From Alteromonas sp. IB21 (GTDB lineage: Bacteria; Pseudomonadota; Gammaproteobacteria; Enterobacterales; Alteromonadaceae): 64,000 nucleotides of DNA. Shown piece by piece: positions 1 through 8,266 of the stretch. The DNA lies in assembly GCF_016405965.1 (NCBI RefSeq), contig NZ_JAEFCD010000017.1:33734-97733 (forward strand), given 5' to 3'. The notes beneath the pieces are model-generated. The model searched no databases. It was given only the letters and a program-made list of their open reading frames with translations, and was not told the DNA's origin. Both the position numbers and the translations under genes were made by a program. Numbering within the stretch: the first letter of the stretch is position 1; each line of letters begins with the position of its first letter.

Positions 1-149
1 TATTTGAGGAAGTGAAGCACAATAACAATCTGATAGTCTTATCGAAGGGGCGAGTGTTGGCCCACGATCAATACGAAGCATTGTTAGCCAAGTATCATCA
101 ACAAGATATTGAGCATCTTTGGCAGCATTTGATGAAGGAAGGCTCCTGA
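1..149 (+). CDS. ABC transporter ATP-binding protein, C-terminal fragment (cut by window edge)
   Basis: Only the last 48 codons are present, read from base 3 to the TGA at 147-149. The visible peptide has the typical end of an ABC ATPase: an EEVKHNNNLIVLSKGRVLA segment, the strand after the H-loop in which the ATPase names its 'off' signals, then a helical tail. The stop shares its last base with the ATG of the permease (TGATG), so the two are translationally coupled. In PQQ-alcohol dehydrogenase loci of other proteobacteria an ABC ATPase/ABC-2 permease pair is a regular member, and the position beside pqq fits. The substrate is unknown. Confidence 0.8.
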   Translation, partial: FEEVKHNNNLIVLSKGRVLAHDQYEALLAKYHQQDIEHLWQHLMKEGS

Positions 150-931
150 TGTATTGGCGCTGTTTTGTGGGTGTACTCACCAGAGAGATGCTGAAGTTCT
201 GGCAGCAGCGCACACGCCTGTTGAGTGCATTGGTGCGCCCATTACTTTGGCTATTTGTCTTTGCTGCGGGGTTTCGTTCGGCCTTGGGCCTTTCAATGAC
301 CGAGCCTTACGAGAGTTACATTTTATACGAAGAATACATTGTACCCGGGCTTGCCGCCATGATCGTACTTTTTAATAGTATGCAAAGTTCACTGTCCATG
401 GTGTACGACAGAGAAATGGGCAGCATGAAAGTATTGCTGTTAAGCCCGGTTCCCCGCCCTTTTCTGCTAGGCAGCAAGCTTATAGCCAACACCTTGGTAA
501 GCGCTATTCAGGTATATATCTTCTTTGCTTTTGCGCTATTGCTAGATGTACGCTTATCTGCGTTCGGGTACCTTTATGCGCTGCCTGTTATCGCACTACT
601 GTCATTGTTTTTAGGTTCGTTAGGCTTATTACTGGCAAACTATATTAAGCAGCTCGAAAACTTTGCAGGGGTAATGAACTTTGTCATTTTCCCATTGTTC
701 TTTCTATCCAGCGCCTTATACCCGCTTTGGAAAATGCGTGAGGCCAGCGAATGGCTCTATCAAATTTGTGCCTTTAACCCCTTTAGTAGCGGCGTAGAAT
801 TATTGCGATTTGCGCTTTATGAAAAACTCGAGCACAACGCGCTTGCCGTTATACTTTGCCTTTCTGCTATCACGTTTATTTTTGCTGTCAGAAGCTTTCG
901 CCCCAAAGCCTCAAAAGGGCGCTTCTCGTGA
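149..931 (+). CDS. ABC-2 type transporter permease, PedC-like (PQQ-alcohol system)
   Basis: A 260-residue inner-membrane protein with about six hydrophobic segments, the usual layout of an ABC-2 permease. The start at 149 (MYWRCFVGVLTREMLKFW) is chosen over an in-frame TTG at 119 because it follows GAAGGAAGGC and overlaps the ATPase stop. The N-terminal amphipathic stretch TREMLKFWQQRTRLL precedes the first membrane segment, as in this family. Its place between an ABC ATPase and pqq genes matches the 'alcohol ABC transporter permease PedC' type. The transported compound is not known; efflux of an alcohol-derived or toxic compound is only a guess. Confidence 0.8.
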   Translation: MYWRCFVGVLTREMLKFWQQRTRLLSALVRPLLWLFVFAAGFRSALGLSMTEPYESYILYEEYIVPGLAAMIVLFNSMQSSLSMVYDREMGSMKVLLLSPVPRPFLLGSKLIANTLVSAIQVYIFFAFALLLDVRLSAFGYLYALPVIALLSLFLGSLGLLLANYIKQLENFAGVMNFVIFPLFFLSSALYPLWKMREASEWLYQICAFNPFSSGVELLRFALYEKLEHNALAVILCLSAITFIFAVRSFRPKASKGRFS

Positions 932-2790
932 TAAAAGCAAACCTAATTTGGGCTGATGAAAGCAATAAAAGTAAAACGCTAGACGACAGTGACTGCTTAC
1001 TTATTTTAACTACGCCCGAGTTATTAGCGAGCCAACTAGTTCACTTTTCAACACCCGCTAAGACATACATTGAGCAGGTTTTTGACGATGAAGGTTTTGC
1101 AGGAAATAAAGGCCAATGTGTATTAGTACAAGGCCTTAAGGCGTTTAAAACAAGTTACATCTCAGACACTGAAAACAGCGGAAAAAACAAAATTAGCCAA
1201 CAATTAGCTGATGTAAAACGGGTGCTGTTTTATGGTATAGATCTTCCGCTTTTTGAAGCGTCAGATGCCCCCAATTCCTCTAGCCGTGCCTCGATTTTAT
1301 CTAAAACTAATGACCCCTCCATGGTTAACCGCTTAAGCTACGCTAGCGATTCAAATTCTGCGTTTAATTCAAAAAGCACCAGTGACGTGAACCAAACTAA
1401 CGCGCTAGCTTTTCGCTATGCAGAACAGCAGTTCGATGCATTGTTTAAAAAGCTCGAAAGCGTGTCGGTAACCTTGGAAAAACTGTCGCTAATTGCGCTT
1501 TCTATCACTGAAACAACAAGAAGTGACCCCGTAAACACTATTGCGAGCCATCGACAATTTTTGAGTGCGTTACTTAGAAGCTATTTCAAACAGGGCTATC
1601 ACTTTAGAGGCTATAAAACGAATAAAACGTCGGAACTCGATAATCGAATTCGCGATGCAAATAGCGACGCGATCAGTGCAACCGGGAGTAGCACTGACAA
1701 AGAGAAAAATAATGTCGAGATTAGTGAGTACAACAACAATGGCACGCTGTCTCTTGCATTAGATGCAAACCGTTTTAATGACGCACAAAAGCGTCTCGTT
1801 TCACACACTATTGCCTATGAATCAGCCCTTAATGCCGCGATGACCTGGGCTAAAGATCTCGCTCACATGCCGGCCAACTTATGTACGCCGTATTATTTGG
1901 CCGAACAAGCTCAGCATCTGGCGCAAACCTTTAATTCGGTGTCTTGCGATATCCTCAATGAAAGTACGCTGCAGCAGTTAGGCATGAACGGTTATTTAGC
2001 GGTAAATGCTGGTTCACAGTTTTCAGCCACCATGCCTATTCTTCGCTATACAGCCAAAGGTTTAAAGAATTCACCGCCAGTAGTGCTAATTGGCAAGGGC
2101 GTCACATTTGACAGCGGCGGCATCACGTTAAAACGCAGCCCGGATATGCGCCATATGATTTACGACATGGCAGGCGCAGGTTGCGTATTAGGCGTTATTC
2201 AAGCTGTTGCCACACTAGGGTTGAATGTAAATATTATTGGTATTGTGGCAAGCGCCGATAATGCGATTGATGGCAAAGCTTATCGTCCGGGTGACATTAT
2301 TACTATGCACGCAGGAAAAACCGTGGAAGTAATGAGCACCGATGCAGAGGGGCGTATGCTTATGGCCGATGCAATCAGCTACGCGAAACAGTTCTCCCCT
2401 TCCGTTATTATTGATGTAGCAACCCTAACCGGCGCGGCCATTAGCGCACTGGGGCACAAGGCCAGTGCGCTTTTTAGCAACTCTTCTGCGCTTGAAAGCG
2501 CATTAATTGAAGCTGGGGAACTGGCTAATGACAGGTGCTGGCCTTTTCCACTTTGGCCAGAATATCAAGACGCCATCACTTCTCAACACGCGGATATGAT
2601 GAATACGGGCATAAACTCTCCTGGTGCTATTTCGGCAGGCTGCTTTCTCTCTCGATTTGCTGACGGCACACCATGGGCTCATCTCGATGTAGCAGGAACC
2701 GCTTTTACCTACACCAAATCGTTGTCGGCAACCGGCCGCCCTATTCCTTTACTTTTATCTTATTTAAGCCGCTGCGCTAATCAAAAATAA
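928..2790 (+). CDS. M17 leucyl aminopeptidase family protein
   Basis: A 620-residue protein whose C-terminal half (about 300-620) is an M17 metallo-aminopeptidase domain. From a GTG start at 928, which overlaps the permease stop (GTGA) and follows AAAAGGGC, the residues corresponding to E. coli PepA Lys270, Asp275, Lys282, Asp293, Asp352, Glu354 and Arg356 are Lys390, Asp395, Lys402, Asp413, Asp472, Glu474 and Arg476 with identical spacing, so it should be active. The signature reads STDAEGR instead of NTDAEGR. The N-terminal 300 residues are long, Ser/Asn-rich and poorly conserved compared with PepA (503 residues). Placement directly before pqqA suggests, but does not prove, a role in trimming PqqA or the PQQ precursor. 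Confidence 0.88.
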   Translation: MIKANLIWADESNKSKTLDDSDCLLILTTPELLASQLVHFSTPAKTYIEQVFDDEGFAGNKGQCVLVQGLKAFKTSYISDTENSGKNKISQQLADVKRVLFYGIDLPLFEASDAPNSSSRASILSKTNDPSMVNRLSYASDSNSAFNSKSTSDVNQTNALAFRYAEQQFDALFKKLESVSVTLEKLSLIALSITETTRSDPVNTIASHRQFLSALLRSYFKQGYHFRGYKTNKTSELDNRIRDANSDAISATGSSTDKEKNNVEISEYNNNGTLSLALDANRFNDAQKRLVSHTIAYESALNAAMTWAKDLAHMPANLCTPYYLAEQAQHLAQTFNSVSCDILNESTLQQLGMNGYLAVNAGSQFSATMPILRYTAKGLKNSPPVVLIGKGVTFDSGGITLKRSPDMRHMIYDMAGAGCVLGVIQAVATLGLNVNIIGIVASADNAIDGKAYRPGDIITMHAGKTVEVMSTDAEGRMLMADAISYAKQFSPSVIIDVATLTGAAISALGHKASALFSNSSALESALIEAGELANDRCWPFPLWPEYQDAITSQHADMMNTGINSPGAISAGCFLSRFADGTPWAHLDVAGTAFTYTKSLSATGRPIPLLLSYLSRCANQK

Positions 2791-2813
2791 GCAATAAATC
2801 ATCAAAATTCATG

Positions 2814-2843
2814 ACAGATATCCTCCCTTAGGAGGATATCTGT
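2814..2843. promoter_or_regulatory. Perfect 13-bp inverted repeat upstream of pqqA (putative operator)
   Basis: The arms at 2814-2826 (ACAGATATCCTCC) and 2831-2843 are perfect reverse complements around a CTTA spacer. It ends 58 bp before the pqqA ATG. It is not followed by a T-run, so a terminator is unlikely. The core CCTCCCTTAGGAGG resembles sites before three other genes of the island (8190, 21797, 23841), which points to a transcription-factor site. Confidence 0.6.
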
Positions 2844-2901
2844 TAACACATATTCAACATATACTCAGTCATGCGTTTAATCATAAAGAAGAGGAACAAC
2901 T

Positions 2902-2973
2902 ATGTGGACTAAACCCCAATACACAGAAATGCGCCTTGGTTTTGAAGTAACACTTTACATCAATAACCGCTAG
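2902..2973 (+). CDS. pqqA: PQQ precursor peptide PqqA
   Basis: A 23-residue peptide beginning MWTKPQYTEMRL. It carries the E-V-T-L-Y motif with Glu15 and Tyr19, the two side chains that PqqE joins and that become the PQQ skeleton. The start is preceded by AAGAAGAGGAAC, a good ribosome-binding site. It is the ribosomally made substrate of the pathway and is presented to PqqE by PqqD. A strong terminator-like hairpin lies between it and pqqB, and a palindromic operator lies upstream. Length and motif match known PqqA peptides closely. Confidence 0.96.
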   Translation: MWTKPQYTEMRLGFEVTLYINNR

Positions 2974-2997
2974 GCAACGCCCTCTGGGATGATGAAC

Positions 2998-3025
2998 AAA
3001 AAGGCTGCCGATGCAGCCTTTTTTT
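2998..3025 (+). terminator. Terminator/attenuator between pqqA and pqqB
   Basis: GGCTGC (3003-3008), loop CGAT, GCAGCC (3013-3018), then seven T. With the flanking A-run the stem reaches 11 bp. It lies 28 bp after the pqqA stop and 20 bp before pqqB. Partial termination here would give more PqqA message than enzyme message. Confidence 0.85.
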
Positions 3026-3045
3026 ACTTGTAGTATGGAGTTGTT

Positions 3046-3966
3046 ATGCACGTATTGATTCTTGGTGCTGCCGCCGGGGGTGGATTTCCACAATGGAACT
3101 GTCACTGCCCAAATTGTAAGGGATTACGGGAAGGAAAAATAAACGCAAAAAGCAGAACACAGTCGAGCATTGCTGTCAGTAGCGACGGCAACCATTGGGT
3201 TCTCATTAATGCCTCCCCCGATTTACGGGAGCAGATAAATAGCCACCCGCAGTTGTGGCCCGAGGACCATGTGTCTCGCGGCACGCGCATTAGCGCAATC
3301 GTGCTTACCGACAGTCAAATAGACCATACTACAGGCCTGCTAACATTGCGCGAAGGCTTACCCCTTCCCGTTTATTGTACCGATGTTGTGGCCGAAGACC
3401 TAACCACCAGCTTCCCCCTTTTTACCGTATTAAAACACTGGCACGGCGGACTACAGCAGCATTCAATTAATACCGATTATCATCAACGCTTTGTACCAAA
3501 GGGGGCAGAAGGCCTGACTTTCCAACCTGTGGTATTAGAGTCTAATGCGCCTCCTTATTCGACGTATCGCGACAACATTGTGCCGGGCAACAATATTGGC
3601 CTGAAGATAACTGACGACACCACGGGCAACGTGCTTTTTTACGCGCCGGGATGTATGCAGGCAAACGACACAGTAAAACAGGTGATGCGCGAGTCTCACT
3701 GCGTGCTATTTGACGGCACGCTGTGGGCCAATGAAGAAATGATAGATCACGGCTTTAGCAACAAGTTGGGCACTGATATGGGACACATGCCGGTAAATGG
3801 AAAAGGCGGAGCCATTGCGCTGCTAAATGAATTTAACGTTGCGCGTAAAGTGCTTATTCATATCAACAACACAAATCGCGTGCTTGACGAAGACTCCAGT
3901 GCTTATCACAGCCTGTGTGAACAAGGCATTGAATTGGCTTACGACGGTATGGAAATTGAGGTGTAG
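3046..3966 (+). CDS. pqqB: PQQ biosynthesis protein PqqB
   Basis: A 306-residue metallo-beta-lactamase-fold protein, the usual PqqB length. It opens [19 protein letters not shown] and has the CHCPNC cysteine cluster near residues 24-29. The [12 protein letters not shown] segment, typical of PqqB in place of the HxHxDH motif, lies near residue 90. PqqB is reported to act as an iron-dependent hydroxylase on the Glu-Tyr-derived intermediate. It is second in the operon, three bases before pqqC, and has GGAG ahead of its ATG. Confidence 0.95.
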   Translation: MHVLILGAAAGGGFPQWNCHCPNCKGLREGKINAKSRTQSSIAVSSDGNHWVLINASPDLREQINSHPQLWPEDHVSRGTRISAIVLTDSQIDHTTGLLTLREGLPLPVYCTDVVAEDLTTSFPLFTVLKHWHGGLQQHSINTDYHQRFVPKGAEGLTFQPVVLESNAPPYSTYRDNIVPGNNIGLKITDDTTGNVLFYAPGCMQANDTVKQVMRESHCVLFDGTLWANEEMIDHGFSNKLGTDMGHMPVNGKGGAIALLNEFNVARKVLIHINNTNRVLDEDSSAYHSLCEQGIELAYDGMEIEV

Positions 3967-3968
3967 TA

Positions 3969-4724
3969 ATGACAGAACACGCATGGTCTAGACAAGAATT
4001 CGAACAAAAACTGAGAGAAAAAGGCGCTTACTACCATATTCATCACCCATTTCATAAACGTATGAATGAAGGACACTGCAGCGTTGATGAAATTCAGGGC
4101 TGGGTGGCCAACCGACTGTATTATCAAATGGCGATACCGGTTAAAGACGCGGCAATTTTAGCGAATTGCGAAGATCAATCGGTTCGCAGAACCTGGATCC
4201 AACGAATTATCGATCATGATGGACGAGAAGGTGAAGACGGACTTGGCGGCATAGAAGCCTGGCTGCGATTGGGCGAAGCGGTAGGCTTGAACCGCAGCGA
4301 GTTACTTGATGAGACCCACCTGTTGCCAGCGGTTAAGTTTGCAGTGAATGCTTATGTGAATTTTGCCCGCCGTGCGTCGTGGGAAGAGGCTGCCTGCTCA
4401 TCGTTAACTGAAATGTTTGCCCCTGAAATACATCAAAGCCGATTAGATACTTGGCCTGGGCACTACACGTGGATTGATAGTGAGGGCTTTACCTACTTTC
4501 AAATGCGGTTAAGTCAGGCGCGCCGTGATGTCGAGCATGGCCTACAGATTACCCTAGACCACTTCATTACCCGACAACAGCAAGAACATGCGCTCAATAT
4601 ATTGCAGTTCAAAATTGATATTTTGTGGAGCATTGCAGATGCTATTTGCTTTGCCTACGAATATAAGAGAAAGCCGTTTGATGGTATCGCCGACCAGCGG
4701 GTGTGCCATAAAGGGAGGTTTTAA
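3969..4724 (+). CDS. pqqC: PQQ synthase PqqC
   Basis: A 251-residue, all-helical cofactorless oxidase that performs the last ring closure and eight-electron oxidation of AHQQ to PQQ. The [14 protein letters not shown] stretch near residues 22-35 and the [20 protein letters not shown] region near 80-100 are highly typical of PqqC. Length is normal. Its stop TAA overlaps the pqqD ATG (TAATG), so the two are coupled. No odd feature was noticed. Confidence 0.96.
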   Translation: MTEHAWSRQEFEQKLREKGAYYHIHHPFHKRMNEGHCSVDEIQGWVANRLYYQMAIPVKDAAILANCEDQSVRRTWIQRIIDHDGREGEDGLGGIEAWLRLGEAVGLNRSELLDETHLLPAVKFAVNAYVNFARRASWEEAACSSLTEMFAPEIHQSRLDTWPGHYTWIDSEGFTYFQMRLSQARRDVEHGLQITLDHFITRQQQEHALNILQFKIDILWSIADAICFAYEYKRKPFDGIADQRVCHKGRF

Positions 4725-5116
4725 TGATGTCGAAATTACAGTCGCAAGCCGAACGCCACTCAGATGCTGATAGCGGTGGCTCTGATAGCGTTGGTGCAGA
4801 CAACATTGAAAACAACCGCAGTCTCAGTAACAAAGGCGGCGTAACAACAGACAAAATCGCCTCTTTAAACCCGCTTTTTCGCATGCAGTACGAAAAGGCC
4901 CAAGGTTGCTATGTTTTGCTGTTCCCCGAAGGAATGATCAAACTTAATCCTTCTGCGGCAGAAATTCTCAAGCGTGTAGATGGCAGTAATACGGAAAATG
5001 CTATTTGTGCTGAACTTCGCCAGGCGTTCCCAGATGCACCCGATGATTTAGAAGAAGATGTTCACGCATTTCTGGTTCATGCCGAGCAAAAGAAGTGGAT
5101 CCGCTATGACGAATAA
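4724..5116 (+). CDS. pqqD: PqqA-binding chaperone PqqD
   Basis: A 130-residue protein. Residues about 45-130 are the PqqD fold (FRMQYE, then [18 protein letters not shown], then the acidic C-terminal helix). The first 40 residues are an additional Ser/Asp/Asn-rich tail, since PqqD is usually about 90 residues. ATG at 4724 or 4727 follows GGGAGGTTT. PqqD binds PqqA and delivers it to the radical-SAM enzyme PqqE. The gene overlaps pqqE by 11 bp. Confidence 0.94.
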   Translation: MMSKLQSQAERHSDADSGGSDSVGADNIENNRSLSNKGGVTTDKIASLNPLFRMQYEKAQGCYVLLFPEGMIKLNPSAAEILKRVDGSNTENAICAELRQAFPDAPDDLEEDVHAFLVHAEQKKWIRYDE

Positions 5117-6290
5117 TACAGACGCTGATTTGCACCTCGACGTAGAAAGCGACGCACAAAATCCTGCATCAGACCACATCACGCCCCCGCTATGGCTCCT
5201 TGCCGAAATTACTTATCAGTGCCCTTTGCATTGCCCGTATTGCTCCAACCCAGTAAACATGGAAGAAACATTCAATGAGCTCTCTACAGAGCACTGGGAG
5301 CGTGTTCTGCGTGAAGCGCGGGAAATGGGCGCCGTTCAATTAGGCTTTTCTGGCGGAGAGCCATTACTTCGAAAAGATTTGGAGCACTTGGTCGCTTATG
5401 CGCGTGCTTTGGGTTTTTACACCAACTTGATCACCTCTGGCATTGGCATGACAGAAAAGCGTATTGCCAAACTCAAAGAAGCCGGGCTCGACCATATTCA
5501 GCTGAGTTTTCAAGCAGCCAATGCCGAAGTAAACGACCTAATAGGCAATAAGCGCCACTCATTTGAACAAAAACTCAAAATTGCGAAGCTGGTAAAACAA
5601 TACAACTACCCTATGGTGCTTAACTTCTGTATTACCGCGCAGAACATTCACGAAATAGACGACGTGATGGCGTTAAGCGAGCAGCTAAACGCTGATTTTG
5701 TTGAGCTGGCTACCGTACAGTATTACGGCTGGGCCTATGAAAACAGAGACCATTTGCTGCCTACGTTACAGCAGCTACAGGGCGCTGAGGCCACAGTGAA
5801 CCGCTATCGAGCGCAGCAAAACGGTAAAGGGCCAACCTTCATATTTGTATCGCCCGACTACTACGAATCACGCCCTAAGGCGTGCATTAATGGCTGGGGC
5901 ACAACGTTTTTAACCGTAACGCCAGATGGCAGTGCCCTTCCATGTCACAGCGCGAAGATATTACCTTTGTCTTTTCCCAACGTGAAAGAACGTTCATTGC
6001 ACGATATTTGGCACCAAGATTTTAGCTTTAATCATTTTCGTGGCGATAGTTGGATGCCGTCGCCTTGTAGGGACTGCGATGAAAAAGACAAAGACTTTGG
6101 CGGATGTCGATGTCAGGCCTACCTGCTAACAGGTGATATGTATAAGACGGATCCGGTTTGCAGTAAGTCGCCCGATCACCATTTAATGAAAGGCATTACC
6201 GATAAAGCAGGAACTAACCCGTCGAAGGCGCTTCAGTATCGAAAAGTGGAAAAGCCGATCCCCATTTTAGAAGTAAGTGCTACGAGGTAA
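5106..6290 (+). CDS. pqqE: Radical SAM enzyme PqqE
   Basis: A 394-residue enzyme that forms the C-C bond between Glu15 and Tyr19 of PqqA. The radical-SAM cluster motif is CPLHCPYC near residues 36-43. The C-terminal SPASM region shows a CHSAK segment, then CRDC, CRCQ and a final cysteine (PVCSKSPDH), the ligands of the auxiliary Fe-S clusters. ATG at 5106 is preferred to the in-frame start at 5058, which lies deep inside pqqD. Its N-terminal 25 residues are polar and probably disordered. The 14-bp tandem repeat behind the gene begins inside its last codons. Confidence 0.96.
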   Translation: MTNNTDADLHLDVESDAQNPASDHITPPLWLLAEITYQCPLHCPYCSNPVNMEETFNELSTEHWERVLREAREMGAVQLGFSGGEPLLRKDLEHLVAYARALGFYTNLITSGIGMTEKRIAKLKEAGLDHIQLSFQAANAEVNDLIGNKRHSFEQKLKIAKLVKQYNYPMVLNFCITAQNIHEIDDVMALSEQLNADFVELATVQYYGWAYENRDHLLPTLQQLQGAEATVNRYRAQQNGKGPTFIFVSPDYYESRPKACINGWGTTFLTVTPDGSALPCHSAKILPLSFPNVKERSLHDIWHQDFSFNHFRGDSWMPSPCRDCDEKDKDFGGCRCQAYLLTGDMYKTDPVCSKSPDHHLMKGITDKAGTNPSKALQYRKVEKPIPILEVSATR

Positions 6291-6341
6291 GCGCTACGAG
6301 ACAAGTAATACGAGATAAATGCGCTGCGATAGGTACGAAAC
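6275..6341 (+). repeat. Degenerate 14-bp tandem repeat at the end of pqqE
   Basis: Successive units are AAGTGCTACGAGGT (6275), AAGCGCTACGAGAC (6289), AAGTAATACGAGAT (6303) and AAATGCGCTGCGAT (6317), then a partial AGGTACGAAAC. The first unit encodes the last residues and stop of PqqE. The remainder fills most of the pqqE-pqqF gap. Confidence 0.65.
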
Positions 6342-6378
6342 AAAAAAAGATACCGTTAACCCGTAATGATAAAAGTGT

Positions 6379-8181
6379 ATGTCTGAATTTCATTTCATTG
6401 ATGCCGGTTCTGGGTCAAAAGTGCACAGCGTTGTTTTTGCGCTCAAAACTCCCGCGGTAAGCCACTCTGGGCTATCTCATTTAGCTGAGCACATGAGCTT
6501 TCGACGCTCTCCTCAATACCCGGCAGCCCACGAGCTTTTTACGGCAAATACACTTCTGCCTGTCACTATTAACGCTACCACATTAGCTGAACACACCTTC
6601 TTTTTTGCCACCTCTAAAAAAGCGAGTTTGCTGCTTGACGCTATAAAATACCTGTACTGCGGTTTACTCAACCACGATTACGAGGACAATGAGGTAAGCT
6701 TAGAGCGTGACGGGGTTATTTTTAACGAGCTCGCGATGCTAGAGGCAAACAGCGACTATGCATTAAACGCCGCTATTCGATTAGCCGATACCCATAAAAA
6801 TGCCTATCAACACGCGGGGGGGTTTACACACACCATTGGCAGAAATAGCATTCAAGCGATTCAAGACTACAAACGCCAGTGGTATCAGCCCAACAACATT
6901 ACTACGCTGGTTTACAGTAATTCACCCCAATTTTTTGAACAGTGCAAGGACGTTGTTACAGCCCTGAGCGCAAAGAAAGCCCTGAGCGCAAAGTCAGCCC
7001 TGAGCGGAGAAACAGCCCTGAGAGAAAAAACGGCTTTGAGTCAGCACGTATCTCAACGCGAAGACTCACACTCAGACAAAGAAGCCTTCCTTTATCCACA
7101 AACAGTAAACGGCAAAAACGAATCAATAAGACACGTATTAACCTGGTGGTTTCCTCAATACTTTCTTAATGGATTACGACAGCAAGAAGCAACGCTTAAC
7201 ACTGTAGCAGGCCATGAAAACACCTTATTTATCGACCCTGAAATCAATCATCAAGGCAACTTTGCAATCCGCCTCGTCACAAAAGAAGCGATGAATGATG
7301 AAGAAAGCGCGCTTTCGACAGAAGCAGTACCAAGGCTTTCACAAAACCTGACACACAAGCAAGTAAAGGGCGATAACAATAAAAGGCTGGAACGCCTAAA
7401 ACATGTCGTATCCACTTGTCTTGCCTCATTAGATATTGCACCTTCAACGCCTTTGCCAGACACTAATAAACACGCAGAGGGTGTGGGTGCAGCTATTCGT
7501 TATTTTGCGCAATTAATGAATGCGTTGTCTTCGAACGAGTGTGCCACCGAAGATTGTGCCACCAAAAATGCTTATTTAGCGAGTGCTAATAAGGTATCGC
7601 GCTCCTACCTGGGGGCACTACTTTCACCTGAAAAATCAGTCGCAAGCGAGCGTTTTACAAAGGCACGTAAGGCGCTTAACGCACGGGCAAGCGCTTTTAA
7701 TAGCGCCCCATCACTTTTCAAACCGCGTCTTGCCTCTAAATATCGACATTTTATTGCTCTAGAGAACTTGCCTTCGCTCCCACGGTTGTTACATCCCCTC
7801 GCGAAAAACACCACTGCTTTAGCGCGATTTAAAGCTGAACATATTGCTTCGCACCTAGAACCGTTTTCAACCGCATCCCCACCCACAACAGTAGAATCAG
7901 CTTCTCTAAATTCAGCCTCTAGTTATTCAGCCTCGCATTGGGTGTATCGCATTGCGTTCTATCAACAGTCAAGACTACAAGCGGTACTGGCAAACCACCT
8001 TTTCTGGCAACCAAGAACCTCGGGGGAATGCTACGCGCTAGGCGCTGCGACCTATGAAAATAACCTGTATTTGTTTGGCGCAAGCGATACTAATATCAAA
8101 GAGCGTGAAGGCTGGTGCAATAACATTTTGTCGATGCCCATGTTGGGAAATTCGGGAAAAAACACTGCTACCAATTTATGA
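6379..8181 (+). CDS. pqqF: M16 family peptidase, short PqqF-like protein
   Basis: A 600-residue protein whose N-terminus is an M16 zinc-protease domain. The HxxEH motif is His34-Leu-Ala-Glu37-His38 and the distal metal ligand is probably Glu117 in FNEL, about the usual 76 residues later. PqqF proteins are normally 750 residues or more. This one lacks much of the C-terminal half, and its middle (about 195-222) is a hexapeptide repeat (ALSAKK-like). PqqF cleaves PqqA or the cross-linked product. The reading frame is open and ends cleanly, so it may be a reduced but working form, or inactive through loss of the partner domain. It follows pqqE by 88 bp. Confidence 0.78.
   Translation: MSEFHFIDAGSGSKVHSVVFALKTPAVSHSGLSHLAEHMSFRRSPQYPAAHELFTANTLLPVTINATTLAEHTFFFATSKKASLLLDAIKYLYCGLLNHDYEDNEVSLERDGVIFNELAMLEANSDYALNAAIRLADTHKNAYQHAGGFTHTIGRNSIQAIQDYKRQWYQPNNITTLVYSNSPQFFEQCKDVVTALSAKKALSAKSALSGETALREKTALSQHVSQREDSHSDKEAFLYPQTVNGKNESIRHVLTWWFPQYFLNGLRQQEATLNTVAGHENTLFIDPEINHQGNFAIRLVTKEAMNDEESALSTEAVPRLSQNLTHKQVKGDNNKRLERLKHVVSTCLASLDIAPSTPLPDTNKHAEGVGAAIRYFAQLMNALSSNECATEDCATKNAYLASANKVSRSYLGALLSPEKSVASERFTKARKALNARASAFNSAPSLFKPRLASKYRHFIALENLPSLPRLLHPLAKNTTALARFKAEHIASHLEPFSTASPPTTVESASLNSASSYSASHWVYRIAFYQQSRLQAVLANHLFWQPRTSGECYALGAATYENNLYLFGASDTNIKEREGWCNNILSMPMLGNSGKNTATNL
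6961..7044 (+). repeat. 18-bp in-frame tandem repeat in pqqF
   Basis: Units start at 6961, 6979, 6997, 7015 and 7033 (partial). The first two differ in the last three bases only: GCCCTGAGCGCAAAGAAA and ...AAGTCA. They encode ALSAKK, ALSAKS, ALSGET, ALREKT, ALSQHV. Similarity falls along the array, as in ageing slippage repeats. Confidence 0.85.
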
Positions 8182-8186
8182 CACTT

Positions 8187-8203
8187 CCTCCCACTTAAGG
8201 AGG
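8187..8203. promoter_or_regulatory. CCTCC-N7-GGAGG inverted repeat before the TonB receptor
   Basis: CCTCC at 8187-8191 and GGAGG at 8199-8203 flank CACTTAA. The 14-mer CCCACTTAAGGAGG (8190-8203), plus the following ATAT, resembles the pqqA site (GGAGGATAT shared). It lies 63 bp before the receptor ATG and just after the pqqF stop. Confidence 0.5.
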
Positions 8204-8266
8204 ATATTTTTAGGGAATGGTTAAGGCAATACTGAAAATATAAATAATAACGAAGCAGACAAGACC

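Noticed and set aside
856..927. TTG start for the M17 peptidase
   Set aside because: The GTG at 928 has a better ribosome-binding site, overlaps the permease stop, and avoids a 76-bp overlap.
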